Positions 1-9,918 of a stretch of DNA of 64,000 bases are shown one piece after another. Both the position numbers and the translations under genes were made by a program. Numbering within the stretch: the first letter of the stretch is position 1; each line of letters starts with the position of its first letter. The stretch comes from Ruminiclostridium sufflavum DSM 19573. Its GTDB lineage: Bacteria; Bacillota; Clostridia; Acetivibrionales; DSM-1351. The stretch spans positions 62,001 through 126,000 of the forward strand of contig NZ_QKMR01000012.1 in NCBI RefSeq assembly GCF_003208175.1. Reading direction: 5' to 3'. The notes beneath the pieces are model-generated. The model was given only the letters and a program-made list of their open reading frames with translations, was not told the origin of the DNA and did not search any database.

Positions 1-1
1 G

Positions 2-718
2 TTTAATACTGAAATGACCGAAATAAGCACCAGTGTAACAAATGCAATAAGTCATGCAACCTGTACCACCGCAATGGATTTGAAGGCTTCTGCCATTATA
101 ACCGTCACACAATCAGGGCATACTGCCAGAATGATTGCCAGATTCCGTCCTGCATGTCCCATTATTGCAACTACTGTAAAGCCGAAGGTTCAGAGGCAGT
201 TGAATTTGTCATGGGGTGTTATTCCGTATATGGTTAAGACTGCCAATACGACGGATGAAATGTTTGATACAGGAATTGAAAAGGCACTGGAGTCAGGGCA
301 GGTAAAGAATGGAGATTTAGCGGTAATTACAGCCGGAGTACCCACAGGAATAAGCGGTACGACAAATACCTTGAAGGTTCATATAGTGGGAAAGGTATTG
401 GTACAGGGTATAGGAATAGGTGAGCAGGCTGCAACGGGTGAGCTTAGTGTTGCACTGACGCCTAAGGATGCCGTGGATAGCTTCGTTGACGGTAATATAC
501 TGGTAGCACCTTTTACTGACAACAGTATGCTTCCGGTTATTAAGAGAGCGGCGGCGGTAGTGGTTGAAGAGGGAGGCCATGCAAGCCATACAGCTACGGT
601 TGGCTTGGCTCTTGATATCCCTGTAATAGTGGGAGCGGAAAATGCCACAAAAATCTTAAAGTCAGGCTCTGTTGTTACGGTGGATGCTGAAAGAGGGCTT
701 GTTCTCAGAAGCAATTAA
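2..718 (+). CDS. pyk: Pyruvate kinase, C-terminal part (gene enters from the left edge)
   Basis: Reading frame 2 is open from the first base, so the true start lies outside the window; the ATG at 14 is internal. The visible 238 residues begin in the catalytic barrel (DLKASAIITVTQSG, then the C-terminal alpha/beta domain with ARFRPACPIIATT). They continue past the usual pyruvate kinase end into an extra domain of about 100 residues containing GGHASHTATVGLALDIPVIV. That is the phosphohistidine-like swivel domain shared with PEP-utilising enzymes and found at the end of many Bacillus and clostridial pyruvate kinases. The enzyme converts PEP and ADP to pyruvate and ATP in the last step of glycolysis. 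It is followed by a good sigma-A-like promoter for lon, so it probably ends its own transcription unit. Confidence 0.95.
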   Translation, partial: FNTEMTEISTSVTNAISHATCTTAMDLKASAIITVTQSGHTARMIARFRPACPIIATTVKPKVQRQLNLSWGVIPYMVKTANTTDEMFDTGIEKALESGQVKNGDLAVITAGVPTGISGTTNTLKVHIVGKVLVQGIGIGEQAATGELSVALTPKDAVDSFVDGNILVAPFTDNSMLPVIKRAAAVVVEEGGHASHTATVGLALDIPVIVGAENATKILKSGSVVTVDAERGLVLRSN

Positions 719-740
719 TTTTTGAATTATGCCGTTTTTA

Positions 741-769
741 TTGAACTCAAGCATTAACAAGGGTATAAT
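741..769 (+). promoter_or_regulatory. Probable sigma-A promoter of lon
   Basis: TTGAAC at 741-746 and TATAAT at 764-769 are separated by 17 bases, about 80 bases before the lon start. No heat-shock operator such as CIRCE was noticed. Confidence 0.6.
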
Positions 770-852
770 GATTAATGCAAATAATAAGCTGTTCGGAATA
801 TTTGTATTGCCCTGATATAAAAACAGAATTTATATAAATAGAGAGGATAAAC

Positions 853-3162
853 ATGTCAAAAATATTACCATTGTTACCATTACGCGGATTGACAGTATTT
901 CCGTTTATGACATTATATTTTGATGTTGGAAGACAAAAATCAATTAAAGCTCTTGAGGAGGCAATGATCAATGACCAACTGATTTTTTTGGTTGCGCAGA
1001 AGGATGCTTCTTCCGATTCTCCCGAGGTGGATGATATTTATTCAATTGGTACGGTATCAAAGGTTAAGCAGCTTCTTAAGCTGCAGGGAGATACCATCAG
1101 GGTTCTGGTGGAGGGTATAAACAGAGCAGAGATAAAAAATGTTGTTCAGAAGGAACCTTTTTTTGTTGTAGAGGTTAATGAGCCTGAAACAGATGATAAA
1201 TTTGACAGCAATGAAATAGAAGCCTTAAAGAGAAGACTGGTCTCAATGTTTGAAGGCTATGTCAAGCTGAGCGGAAAGGTTTCTCCGGATACGGCACTAA
1301 CTGTGGCAGATATAGATAATATCAGCCAGATATCGGATATTATTGCAAATAATATCCCTCTGAAATTAGAACAAAAGCAGGAAATTCTTTCTGAATTTCA
1401 TCCTCTGAGAAGAATTGAGAAGCTTCTTCAAATTCTTTATCAGGAAACAGAAATATTGGAGATAGAAAAGGATATAAATGCCAAGGTCAGAAAGCAGATT
1501 GATAAGGTTCAGAAGGAGTACTATCTCAGGGAGCAGATGAAGGCCATTCAGACTGAGCTGGGTGATAAGGAGGGTGTCACCGGTGAGGTTGAGGAATATA
1601 AGTCAAGAATTGAGGAGGCGGGCTTTCCTGAGGATGTTGAAAAGAAGGTGCTAAAGGAGCTTGACAGGCTGCTCAAAACTCCGCAGGGTTCGGCTGAAGG
1701 CAGTGTTATCAGAACCTACATTGATTGGATATTTGATTTGCCGTGGAGCAAGGCAACTGATGAAATTATTGATTTGGGTTATGCCGAGGAAATACTGGAG
1801 CAGGATCACTATGGGCTTAAAAAGGTTAAGGAGCGCATAGTCGAATATCTGGCAGTGCAAAAGCTTAAAAATAGTCTCAAGGGTCCGATTCTTTGTCTGG
1901 TTGGGCCTCCCGGTGTCGGAAAAACGTCTATTGCAAAGTCAATCGCAAAAGCGCTCAACAGAAACTATGTCCGTATATCCTTGGGCGGTGTTAAGGATGA
2001 GTCGGAAATTCGCGGACACAGGAGAACTTATGTGGGCTCAATGCCGGGAAGAATTATTTCCGCATTGAAGCAGGCCGGTTCCAATAATCCTTTGATTCTG
2101 CTGGATGAAATAGACAAAATGAGCAGTGATTTCAGAGGAGATCCGGCTTCGGCCATGCTTGAGGTTCTGGATTCGGAGCAGAACTTTTCTTTTAGGGATC
2201 ATTATCTGGAGCTGCCGTTTAATCTGTCAAATGTCTTGTTCCTTACTACAGCAAACAGTCTGGACACTGTTCCAAGACCTTTGCTTGACAGGATGGAAAT
2301 CCTTGAGCTTTCGTCCTATACCGAGGAGGATAAGGCCAATATAGCAATGAAGTATCTGCTTCCGAAGCAGATTGAGCTGCATGGCTTGACGCCCAAAAAT
2401 ATAAAGGTTGATGAAGAAACCATCAGGGATATTATAAATTTCTATACCAAGGAAGCAGGAGTGAGGAATCTTGAAAGAGAGATAGGAGCTGTATGCAGAA
2501 AGGTTGCAAAGGCTATTGTTTCTGAAAACAGGAGAACTGTTACTGTTTCTCGCAATACTCTGGAAAAATATCTTGGAGTTAAAAAATTCAGATTCGACTA
2601 TGCTAACGAAAAGGATGAAATAGGAATTGCCACCGGACTTGCGTGGACGGCAGTAGGCGGAGTAACTCTTTCTATTGAGGTAAATATAATGCCCGGAAAC
2701 GGAAAGCTGGAGCTTACCGGACATCTGGGAGATGTTATGAAGGAGTCTGCAAAAGCTGCTATCAGCTTTATCCGGTCAGTGTGCAAAGAACTCAAAATTG
2801 CTGAGGATTTCTATGAGAAGAATGACATTCACATTCATGTTCCTGAGGGAGCCACCCCAAAGGACGGGCCTTCAGCGGGAATAACTCTTGCGACGGCAAT
2901 GGCTTCTGCACTTTCCGGAGTGCCTGTAAACAGGAAGGTTGCCATGACAGGTGAGATAACACTCAGAGGCAGAGTGCTGCCTATAGGAGGTCTGAAGGAA
3001 AAGGTACTGGCGGCGCACAGAGCCGGTATTGATACTGTAATAATTCCCATAGACAACAAGAAGGATATTGATGAAATACCTGAAAACGTAAGGAAGTCTC
3101 TGAAGTTCGTATGCGCTTCGGATATGAAAACTGTTTTGAAAAATGCATTATCTGCAAAATAA
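853..3162 (+). CDS. lon: ATP-dependent Lon protease (LonA type)
   Basis: Cytoplasmic AAA+ serine protease that degrades misfolded and regulatory proteins. The 769-residue length is normal for LonA. The order is an N-terminal substrate-recognition domain (about 5-200), a helical linker, and an AAA+ module with Walker [10 protein letters not shown] at 351-359 and Walker B LILLDEID near 415-422. The protease domain follows, with the Ser/Lys dyad: Ser674 in [10 protein letters not shown] and Lys717 in GGLKEK. The ATG is preceded by GAGAGGAT at a suitable distance. The single-promoter context and the AT-rich gap before the next gene suggest a monocistronic or loosely linked unit. Confidence 0.97.
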   Translation: MSKILPLLPLRGLTVFPFMTLYFDVGRQKSIKALEEAMINDQLIFLVAQKDASSDSPEVDDIYSIGTVSKVKQLLKLQGDTIRVLVEGINRAEIKNVVQKEPFFVVEVNEPETDDKFDSNEIEALKRRLVSMFEGYVKLSGKVSPDTALTVADIDNISQISDIIANNIPLKLEQKQEILSEFHPLRRIEKLLQILYQETEILEIEKDINAKVRKQIDKVQKEYYLREQMKAIQTELGDKEGVTGEVEEYKSRIEEAGFPEDVEKKVLKELDRLLKTPQGSAEGSVIRTYIDWIFDLPWSKATDEIIDLGYAEEILEQDHYGLKKVKERIVEYLAVQKLKNSLKGPILCLVGPPGVGKTSIAKSIAKALNRNYVRISLGGVKDESEIRGHRRTYVGSMPGRIISALKQAGSNNPLILLDEIDKMSSDFRGDPASAMLEVLDSEQNFSFRDHYLELPFNLSNVLFLTTANSLDTVPRPLLDRMEILELSSYTEEDKANIAMKYLLPKQIELHGLTPKNIKVDEETIRDIINFYTKEAGVRNLEREIGAVCRKVAKAIVSENRRTVTVSRNTLEKYLGVKKFRFDYANEKDEIGIATGLAWTAVGGVTLSIEVNIMPGNGKLELTGHLGDVMKESAKAAISFIRSVCKELKIAEDFYEKNDIHIHVPEGATPKDGPSAGITLATAMASALSGVPVNRKVAMTGEITLRGRVLPIGGLKEKVLAAHRAGIDTVIIPIDNKKDIDEIPENVRKSLKFVCASDMKTVLKNALSAK

Positions 3163-3222
3163 AATGTGGGATAATTGTTTATTTTTAAATTTTATAAATA
3201 ATCTGTTAGGGGTGTGTAAAAA

Positions 3223-4302
3223 ATGAAGTCGCACAAAATTGCTGTAATTGCAGGTGACGGAATTGGACCTGAGGTAATCGGTGAGGGTGTAAAGGTATTA
3301 AAAGCAATCTCTGAACTGAATCCGGAGATTAATTTTGAATTTACGGATTTTCCGTGGAGCTGTGAATATTATTTAAAAACAGGAAAAATGCTTCCTGATG
3401 ACGGAATGAAAATACTGGAAAAATTTGATGCGATTTATCTGGGTGCTGTTGGTTATCCGGGAGTACCCGATCATGTTTCACTTTGGGGCCTTCTCTTAAA
3501 AATAAGAAAGGGCTTTGACCAATATATAAACCTTCGTCCCGTAAAGCTTCTCGAGGGTGCGGAATGTCCGCTGAAGGGCGTTGACCGGAGCCGTATTGAT
3601 ATGATTGTTGTTCGTGAAAACAGTGAAGGAGAGTATGCAGGCGCCGGAGATTGGCTGTTTAAAGGCAAACCGGAAGAGGTTGTGCTTCAGACAGGAGTAT
3701 TTTCCCGCAAGGGCACCGAACGGGTAATCAGGTATGCATATGAATTGGCAAGAAAAGAGGGGAAAACTCTTACCAGTATCAGTAAGGCAAATGCTCTTAA
3801 CTACTCAATGGTATTTTGGGATCAGGTTTTCGAGGAAGTAGGAAAAGAGTATCCGGAGGTTAAAACCTACTCATATCTTGTTGATGCGGCATGTATGTTT
3901 TTTGTAAAGCAGCCCGAAAGATTCCAGATAGTGGTGACCTCAAATCTTTTCGGAGATATAGTTACAGACCTTGGTGCGGCTATTGCCGGAGGACTTGGAT
4001 TAGCTGCCGGAGCAAACTTGAACCCTGAACGTACTTATCCGTCAATGTTCGAGCCTGTGCATGGCTCGGCTCCTGATATAGCAGGACAGGGAAAAGCAAA
4101 TCCCCTGGCATCAATATGGTCTGTCAGTCAGATGCTTGATTTCTTCGGGTATGAAAGCTGGGGAAAAGCAGTACTTGAAGCAATTGAAAAGGTTATGACA
4201 GAGAAAAAATCCCTGACCCCTGATATGGGCGGCACAGCTAAAACAAATGAAGTCGGGGATGCTGTGATAAAAGCTCTTGGTGAATTGGCTGCGGGGATGT
4301 AA
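3223..4302 (+). CDS. NAD-dependent D-malate/tartrate-type dehydrogenase (isocitrate/isopropylmalate dehydrogenase family)
   Basis: A beta-decarboxylating dehydrogenase of 359 residues. Family signatures include GDGIGPEV (10-17), LRPVKLL, VRENSEGEYAG and the coenzyme loop HGSAPDIAGQGKANPLA. The Asp in that loop favours NAD over NADP. The N-terminal part (DFPWSCEYYLKTGKMLP and VPDHVSLWGLLLKIR) resembles the D-malate/tartrate dehydrogenase branch (DmlA/TtuC) more than LeuB or Icd. It is therefore likely to oxidise D-malate or a similar 2-hydroxy-dicarboxylate to an oxoacid plus CO2. The true substrate cannot be settled by reading, and no leuCD-like genes lie nearby. The ATG follows a GGGGTG-type ribosome binding site. 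Confidence 0.8.
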   Translation: MKSHKIAVIAGDGIGPEVIGEGVKVLKAISELNPEINFEFTDFPWSCEYYLKTGKMLPDDGMKILEKFDAIYLGAVGYPGVPDHVSLWGLLLKIRKGFDQYINLRPVKLLEGAECPLKGVDRSRIDMIVVRENSEGEYAGAGDWLFKGKPEEVVLQTGVFSRKGTERVIRYAYELARKEGKTLTSISKANALNYSMVFWDQVFEEVGKEYPEVKTYSYLVDAACMFFVKQPERFQIVVTSNLFGDIVTDLGAAIAGGLGLAAGANLNPERTYPSMFEPVHGSAPDIAGQGKANPLASIWSVSQMLDFFGYESWGKAVLEAIEKVMTEKKSLTPDMGGTAKTNEVGDAVIKALGELAAGM

Positions 4303-4337
4303 GCAGCCAGCCCTTCCCGCATAAAAAATCTATCGGT

Positions 4338-4374
4338 GCCCGACCTTGGCAAGGAGCTGTTGCTAAGGCCGGGC
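4338..4374 (+). terminator. Stem-loop downstream of the dehydrogenase
   Basis: GCCCGACCTTGGC pairs imperfectly with GCTAAGGCCGGGC across an 11-base loop, followed by ATTTGTGATTTT. The trailing T-tract is weak but the stem is GC-rich. Confidence 0.6.
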
Positions 4375-4606
4375 ATTTGTGATTTTCAACTGGTAAAGTG
4401 TGGATAAGCAATATAAAAAGTTACAAATTAAGATGCAAATATTCAAATTAAGTGATAAAATAAAAAAAGGTAGCAAAAGCCACTGTGATTTGATAAAATC
4501 ATATATAAATAAAAAAGGAATTTTGTTATATTACAACGAATATATCAAAATTGGTTTTTCAATTTCCAAACGAGAATTTAAGAGATATACTACTGTGGAG
4601 GCGCAT
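4375..4606 (+). other. AT-rich leader before the membrane/TPR gene
   Basis: The downstream gene's frame stays open back to a GTG at 4400, but this part is very AT- and Lys-rich and the GTG has no ribosome binding site. I treat it as untranslated leader and promoter sequence. No clear -35/-10 pair was found. Confidence 0.5.
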
Positions 4607-5635
4607 ATGTCTTATAATGGGATTTCGGCTTTGATTATTTTAGTCACCTCGCTAGTTGCTTTCTATTTGTTGTATAGAGCGAAAGAATTGAATTTGGGAA
4701 TATTAATTTCAATTTCGGCTGGCTCTGTGATTTTAGGATTCACGTTTTTTCCTGTCTTTAAGGCAGTAATGATTTTATTGAAGGACAGTATATTTATACA
4801 TAAAGGTTTGGCTTTTATTATTTCTGTGCTGACAGTGTTGGTCGTTTTCTTAACCTTGATTTTAATAATCAGTTTTATTGTATCGGTTGTCATACCTGAC
4901 AGGCTGGCTTCTGTTGACTGCGGTGCCGTCATTGACACTGCTATGGCAAAAATTAAGTTTGGAAGCGCAGATAATATGTTAAAAAAACCTGTTGACACAA
5001 AACAAAAAATTGATACAATGGGAATAGAAAAAAGCGAAGAAGCATCAGAGAACAGTGCTTTACATAATGTCAGCGAGGACGCATCTGCTGAAAATTCTGA
5101 GGATGCTGTTCATAACAGTACTTTGTATATTGAACAGGCTATGGGGGAAAAGGCTTGCGGATGCGGCAGTTTTGAAGAATCAGACAGCAATATGTGTGAA
5201 TTTAACGAAGAAATAAATGATTTTAAAGATAAATGTGTTATGGGAGAGCAGCTTGCCGCTGCTGAGACTGAAGTGCAAGTAGCCGAAATACCTGACAATA
5301 TAAATATTCCAGAAAGCGAACCGCAGATTCCGGCACCGGAAGCAGAACAAAATAAAGCATCAGCAGCTATGGAGGATGCAAAGTCATTAGTTTTCAAAGC
5401 TCTCCAGAAGAAAGGCGACAACAGGAAGGAAGAAGCTATTGTATACTATATGAAAGCCTTGCAGCTTCAGCCCGATAGTGAGATGCTGCTTTGGATTGTG
5501 CTGGATGTTTGTGCCCTGTATAAGCAGCTTGGCTTGAATGAATTGGCTATAAGTATTTTAGAAGCTGTAGCCTGTCAAAATGGAACTGCAATTAAGCCTG
5601 AAGTCAAAAAGGAAATTATGAATTGCTTAGTATAA
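4607..5635 (+). CDS. Membrane protein with acidic linker and C-terminal TPR-like domain, function unknown
   Basis: I chose the ATG at 4607 (342 residues) because TGGAGG lies just upstream; an in-frame GTG at 4400 has no such site. The N-terminal 100 residues contain three hydrophobic segments, at roughly 4-22, 31-52 and 64-92. A long, low-complexity stretch rich in Glu, Ala, Asp and Ser follows. The last 80 residues form a helical, TPR-like pair (KEEAIVYYMKALQLQPDSEM is typical). This layout suggests a membrane anchor with a cytoplasmic protein-binding tail. No family is recognised with certainty. The PRC-barrel gene follows after 45 bases and may be co-transcribed. Confidence 0.75.
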   Translation: MSYNGISALIILVTSLVAFYLLYRAKELNLGILISISAGSVILGFTFFPVFKAVMILLKDSIFIHKGLAFIISVLTVLVVFLTLILIISFIVSVVIPDRLASVDCGAVIDTAMAKIKFGSADNMLKKPVDTKQKIDTMGIEKSEEASENSALHNVSEDASAENSEDAVHNSTLYIEQAMGEKACGCGSFEESDSNMCEFNEEINDFKDKCVMGEQLAAAETEVQVAEIPDNINIPESEPQIPAPEAEQNKASAAMEDAKSLVFKALQKKGDNRKEEAIVYYMKALQLQPDSEMLLWIVLDVCALYKQLGLNELAISILEAVACQNGTAIKPEVKKEIMNCLV

Positions 5636-5680
5636 ATATGAAATAAGATTTTCTTGGAATTTTGAGGGGGTACTTTTTTA

Positions 5681-6451
5681 ATGAAAAAGTCAAAAGAAAT
5701 AATTGGCCTGCCTATAATCAGCATATCTGACGGAACTGAGGCCGGTAAAGTAAAAACTGTTATAATTAATGCGGAAAAGGGAGCAATAGATTATGTGGTT
5801 GTTGACAAAGGAATCCAGATACTTAGTGCAAAGGTTATTCCTGTAAGATATGTTCTGGGTATTGGTGAATATGCATTGACTATTGAAAATGAGGATGCCG
5901 TAAGCGACATCAGCAAAATTCCTGAGGCAATTGAGCTTCTCCAGAAGAATATTCAGGTCAGCGGGACAAAGGTACTAACGAAAAAAGGCCGCTTGATTGG
6001 TGAAATAGGTGATATTTACGTAAATGAGGACGATAATTGTTCAATTACGGGGCTTGAATTTATAGCTGATATCACACAAAAGAATATCAGAATTATTCCT
6101 CGTGACAGCGTTATAACCTTTGGCAAGAACTTAGTGGTTGTTAGGGATGACGTAGAAGCAGCACTTTTAGACAGCGCCGCTCAAATAAACGGCTTCTGTG
6201 AAAATGCTGCTCAAGGTTCAGGCGAAGAAACAGGCAATATTTCCGGGGAGGATAAGAATGCTTCCGGTGCAGTGTCTGATATGATGGAAATGAAGCATCG
6301 TGAGTATCTGAATGGTAAAACAACTACCAAAACCATTTATGATGAGGATGGCAGTATCCTGATAGAAGAAAATACTTTGATTGATGATGAGATATTTGAA
6401 ATAGCCAAGGAATACGGCAAGGTAGTCGAGCTGGTAATGAATAACAGATAA
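5681..6451 (+). CDS. PRC-barrel domain protein (two barrels)
   Basis: A 256-residue soluble protein. Residues about 3-80 (IIGLPIISISDGTEAGKVKT) and 90-165 (TKVLTKKGRLIGEIGDIYV) are each a PRC-barrel-like beta domain. An acidic linker and a C-terminal tail that may form a coil follow. PRC barrels occur in RNA-processing (RimM) and photosynthetic proteins, but in Clostridia many such proteins have no assigned role. A shorter relative with the same opening lies at 46902. The ribosome binding site GAGGGGG precedes the ATG. A stem-loop terminator closes the unit. Confidence 0.8.
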   Translation: MKKSKEIIGLPIISISDGTEAGKVKTVIINAEKGAIDYVVVDKGIQILSAKVIPVRYVLGIGEYALTIENEDAVSDISKIPEAIELLQKNIQVSGTKVLTKKGRLIGEIGDIYVNEDDNCSITGLEFIADITQKNIRIIPRDSVITFGKNLVVVRDDVEAALLDSAAQINGFCENAAQGSGEETGNISGEDKNASGAVSDMMEMKHREYLNGKTTTKTIYDEDGSILIEENTLIDDEIFEIAKEYGKVVELVMNNR

Positions 6452-6456
6452 AACAA

Positions 6457-6482
6457 AAGGTTACAGTGTAAGCTGTAACCTT
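6457..6482. terminator. Stem-loop between convergent genes
   Basis: AAGGTTACAG and CTGTAACCTT form a perfect 10-bp stem with a 6-base loop. It lies between the PRC-barrel gene and the converging mecA, so it may serve both strands. Confidence 0.7.
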
Positions 6483-6534
6483 CCTCTTGATGACGCATTA
6501 CACATCTGCCGGTTTGGTGCTATTGCCTTTAAGA

Positions 6535-7155
6535 TTAAAAGTATGTGTTTAATGTCTCTATTGCATTATCCTCAATAATTTTTTCGCCATATTCATTCAG
6601 ATAACCCTCGAAGAAACTGACATTTGCAATTTGAACAGAATATTCACACATAATCATATCCAAGGATTGTGAAGAAGATGCCGAGTTTCCTGTCAATAAA
6701 AGATAATAGCTGCTTTTGCATTTAATCATTGAGCTTTCTCCTTTATAATATGCACAAATCCGCTTGGATAATTTACAGATATCGTCTATTGACTCAAAGC
6801 AATAAATCTTTAAAGCAGAGCAAACCTTGCTTCTCTTTTTCTTCTGCCTTAAATCGGAATTTTTATATTTACTTTTTATATACTTCTGAATTGACTCAAA
6901 CTCACCATCCGAATCTACTTTGGTAATGGTTACAACAAAGCCGTCTTCATTTTCGGGAGAAGCCTCAAAAATAAGTTGGGAATCATGTGATGCGAAGCCA
7001 TATTCTTCTTCTGCTCTTTCCATCATATCCCAAAATAATTCCTGTGCTGCAGGGGAACTATAATTCAAGGAGCCTAAATCAATATTTCTTTCTTCGAGGT
7101 CATTAAGAGTAATAGTAACTCGCAATACGTTTTCATTAACTTTTTCAATTCTCAT
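6535..7155 (-). CDS. mecA: MecA-family adaptor protein
   Basis: 206 residues on the - strand. The N-terminus MRIEKVNENVLRVTITLNDL and the acidic first domain match MecA/YpbH, which deliver substrates to the ClpC unfoldase. A middle charged, low-complexity linker (about 95-112, KNSDLRQKKKRSK) separates it from a C-terminal domain of about 90 residues that in the family binds ClpC. In Bacillus MecA controls ComK and other substrates; here the targets are unknown. GGTGAT lies immediately before the ATG. The length is slightly below the Bacillus protein (about 218). Confidence 0.88.
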   Translation of the reverse strand: MRIEKVNENVLRVTITLNDLEERNIDLGSLNYSSPAAQELFWDMMERAEEEYGFASHDSQLIFEASPENEDGFVVTITKVDSDGEFESIQKYIKSKYKNSDLRQKKKRSKVCSALKIYCFESIDDICKLSKRICAYYKGESSMIKCKSSYYLLLTGNSASSSQSLDMIMCEYSVQIANVSFFEGYLNEYGEKIIEDNAIETLNTYF

Positions 7156-7221
7156 GTAATCACCAACTCACATAATTTTTTGTAAAAAATAATAACAGCG
7201 GCATAATAACTAATTTATTAT

Positions 7222-7250
7222 ATTATACTTCCAAAAAGTGAAAATGAGAA
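7222..7250 (-). promoter_or_regulatory. Possible mecA promoter
   Basis: On the - strand TTCTCA and TATAAT are 17 bases apart, about 70 bases before the mecA start. The -10 is perfect and the -35 is weak. Confidence 0.4.
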
Positions 7251-7374
7251 GCAAAAAATCTATTAATTATTAATAAAAAGTTATGTAATTTATACAAATA
7301 GAGCTAAAATTATCATAACTAACCGCCTAATCTTTTACAAACAATATAATTATGATAAACAAGCTACATTATAT

Positions 7375-7403
7375 TTGAAATCTCAGCTATAAAAATATAT
7401 AAT
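7375..7403 (+). promoter_or_regulatory. Probable sigma-A promoter of the maf-radC-mre unit
   Basis: TTGAAA (7375-7380), a 17-base spacer and TATAAT (7398-7403), just ahead of maf. The expected transcript start is near 7410. Confidence 0.65.
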
Positions 7404-7463
7404 GATAAAGGTTATAATTGGTATATGCTTAATAATAAAATTTATAAGTATTGTGGTGAAAAT

Positions 7464-8054
7464 GTGAAAAATATTATTTTGGCGTCAGCATCGCCCAGAA
7501 GACAGCAGCTATTGGAGCAGATAGGAATAAAATTTAAGGCAGTACCTTCAAATATAGAGGAAGTTATTGATAACACGCTGGAGCCATCCCGGATTGCTAT
7601 GTCTCTGGCCGGCCAAAAGTGCAAGGATATTGCATCCGGTACAGCGGAGGATTGTATTGTTATCGGTGCGGATACAATTGTGGTAAGCGGCAGCAAGGTA
7701 TTAGGCAAGCCAAAAAATGAAGAGGACGCTTTCAATATGCTGAGCAGTCTCAACGGTGAATGGCATCAGGTTATAACCGGCCTTTGCCTTTATAGGACAG
7801 GTCTTAATATAAGCCTGTATGATTCTGAGACAACAAAGGTGCGGATAGCAAAAAAGTCAGATGATTTTATAAAAGCATACATAGCTACAAAGGAGCCGTT
7901 TGACAAAGCGGGCGGTTATGGTATTCAGGGATATGGCTCATTGCTTGTCGAAAGAATTGAAGGGTGCTATTTTAACGTTATGGGACTGCCTATTTATAAA
8001 TTATCGTGTATGCTGGATAGGTTAGGGTATAGTATTAATCTTGATAATATTTGA
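7464..8054 (+). CDS. maf: Maf-family nucleotide pyrophosphatase
   Basis: Hydrolyses non-canonical or excess nucleoside triphosphates (dTTP/UTP or modified nucleotides in this family) and affects septation in Bacillus. The diagnostic start KNIILASASPRRQQLLEQIG is present. VIGADTIVV carries the catalytic Asp, and KPKNEEDAFNMLSSLNG and KAGGYGIQG are also conserved. I prefer the GTG at 7464 because the family start MKNIILASASPRR begins there and GGTGA precedes it. An in-frame ATG at 7425 would add 13 residues without a ribosome binding site. From 7464 the protein is 196 residues, the usual size. It heads the radC-mreBCD cluster. Confidence 0.93.
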   Translation: MKNIILASASPRRQQLLEQIGIKFKAVPSNIEEVIDNTLEPSRIAMSLAGQKCKDIASGTAEDCIVIGADTIVVSGSKVLGKPKNEEDAFNMLSSLNGEWHQVITGLCLYRTGLNISLYDSETTKVRIAKKSDDFIKAYIATKEPFDKAGGYGIQGYGSLLVERIEGCYFNVMGLPIYKLSCMLDRLGYSINLDNI

Positions 8055-8137
8055 AGTATATGCTGGATATAAGAATTAAACAGCAATATTGGCTTTTGGG
8101 CTTGAATTGCTTAATATAAGCATGATTAGGGGAAAAT

Positions 8138-8827
8138 ATGAACAGACTGAAAATAAAAGAGCTTCCGATAAGTGAAAGACCGTATGAAAAGCTTGAGGCA
8201 ATAGGCTCAGAGCATTTGTCAAATGCCGAGCTGCTGGCCGTTATTATAAAGACAGGCACCAAGTCATTTACAGCGGTAGAGCTGGCGCAGCTTGTAATAA
8301 AATTATCTCATGATGGAAGGCTGTCAACCTTAAATAATTTATCAATTGAACAGCTTAAAAAAATAAAAGGAATAGGTAAAGTTAAAGCCATTCAAATAAA
8401 AGCTGTACTTGAATTATCAAAAAGGATTGCAACAAGTGACGGAATAGTGCATCATGTAATAAAGAGTGCAAAGGATGTTAATACACTTTTAATGGAAGAA
8501 ATGCGCTATTTAAAAAAAGAAATTTTCAAAGCACTTTTACTTGATACCAAAAATCAGGTGATAAAAATTACGGATGTATCAATTGGAAGCTTAAATTCAT
8601 CAATTGTACATCCCAGAGAGGTATTCTGCGAAGCAATAAAATGCGGCTGCAACAGTATTATATTTGTACATAATCACCCAAGCGGTGATCCTACACCCAG
8701 TGCGGAGGATATCAAAACGACGCAGAGGCTTGATGAGTCCGGCAATATACTTGGAATCAGAGTATTGGATCATATAATAATAGGTGATGGAATATATGTA
8801 AGCTTTAAGGATAAGGGAATTATATAA
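8138..8827 (+). CDS. radC: RadC/YeaD-type JAB1-MPN domain protein
   Basis: 229 residues. The N-terminal half has a helix-hairpin-helix region (LKKIKGIGKVKAIQIKAVLE). The C-terminal half has the JAMM metal-binding motif HNHPSGDPTPSAED, giving the expected two His and an Asp. Despite the name, a direct role in DNA repair is not established for the family (UPF0758). Its position between maf and mreB is conserved in Firmicutes. AGGGGA precedes the ATG. Confidence 0.93.
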   Translation: MNRLKIKELPISERPYEKLEAIGSEHLSNAELLAVIIKTGTKSFTAVELAQLVIKLSHDGRLSTLNNLSIEQLKKIKGIGKVKAIQIKAVLELSKRIATSDGIVHHVIKSAKDVNTLLMEEMRYLKKEIFKALLLDTKNQVIKITDVSIGSLNSSIVHPREVFCEAIKCGCNSIIFVHNHPSGDPTPSAEDIKTTQRLDESGNILGIRVLDHIIIGDGIYVSFKDKGII

Positions 8828-8855
8828 TTTTAGTTATCAACAGGAGGAACAATAA

Positions 8856-9878
8856 ATGAGTTTATTGGCAAAAGATATCGGAATAGATCTAGGTACGGCA
8901 AATACATTGGTTCACGTTAAAGGTAAGGGAATAGTAGTCAGAGAGCCTTCGGTTGTCGCAATTAATGCTAAAACCAATGAGGTTTTGGCTGTCGGAGAAG
9001 CCGCAAAAGAGATGATAGGTCGTACGCCGGGAAGCATTATTGCCATCAGGCCCATGAAGGATGGTGTTATAGCTGACTTTGATGTTACGCAGAGTATGAT
9101 AAAGTACTTTATAAAAAAAGCTATTTCAAGCGGTATGTTCAGTAAACCTAGGGTTGTTATATGCGTGCCCTCGGGAGTTACCGAGGTTGAGAAGAGAGCC
9201 GTCGAGGATGCTACGCTTCAGGCCGGAGCAAAGGAGGCTTATTTGATTGAAGAGCCAATGGCTGCTGCAATAGGTGCAAGCCTGCCGGTTGAAGAACCTT
9301 CGGGAAGCATGGTTGTTGATATTGGCGGTGGAACCAGCGAGGTTGCCGTTATATCTCTGGGAGGAATTGTAACAAGCAAGTCTCTCAGAGTTGCCGGTGA
9401 CGAGCTGGATGATGCCATTGCGCATTATATAAAAAAAGAATACAGCTTAATGATCGGGGAGCGTTCAGCGGAGCAGATAAAGGTTACAATCGGCGGAGCA
9501 TTTCCTAAAACGAAAGAAGAAAAAATGGAAATAAGGGGAAGAGATTTAATAACAGGACTTCCAAAGAACATTGAAATAACTTCAACTGAAATAAATGAAG
9601 CTCTCAAGGAGCCTGTTAATTCAATAATAGATTCAATTAAGTTTACATTGGAAAAAACACCGCCGGAGCTTGCATCTGACATTATGGACAAGGGTATTAT
9701 GCTGACAGGCGGAGGAGCTTTGCTGGACGGCCTTGATAAATTAATCATGCATGAAACCGGAATGCCGGTTTCAATTGCGGAAAATCCTCTGGATTGTGTG
9801 GCTCTTGGCACAGGCAAGGTTCTTGATGAGATAGATACTCTTAAAAAGGTACTTATTTCGCCTAAAAGATTAAAGTAA
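8856..9878 (+). CDS. mreB: Rod-shape-determining protein MreB
   Basis: Bacterial actin, 340 residues, with the complete actin-fold nucleotide site: [10 protein letters not shown] (phosphate 1), [16 protein letters not shown] (phosphate 2) and [17 protein letters not shown] (adenosine). It forms membrane-associated filaments that guide the elongation machinery together with MreC, MreD and PBP2, all encoded directly downstream. AGGAGGA precedes the ATG. Confidence 0.97.
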   Translation: MSLLAKDIGIDLGTANTLVHVKGKGIVVREPSVVAINAKTNEVLAVGEAAKEMIGRTPGSIIAIRPMKDGVIADFDVTQSMIKYFIKKAISSGMFSKPRVVICVPSGVTEVEKRAVEDATLQAGAKEAYLIEEPMAAAIGASLPVEEPSGSMVVDIGGGTSEVAVISLGGIVTSKSLRVAGDELDDAIAHYIKKEYSLMIGERSAEQIKVTIGGAFPKTKEEKMEIRGRDLITGLPKNIEITSTEINEALKEPVNSIIDSIKFTLEKTPPELASDIMDKGIMLTGGGALLDGLDKLIMHETGMPVSIAENPLDCVALGTGKVLDEIDTLKKVLISPKRLK

Positions 9879-9918
9879 GCACTTATTGAAAAGCTTAACA
9901 GAGAGGAGAAATAATTCC

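Noticed and set aside
4400-4606. N-terminal extension of the membrane/TPR protein to a GTG at 4400
   Set aside because: Lys-rich and AT-rich, with no ribosome binding site at the GTG; TGGAGG before the ATG at 4607 fits much better.
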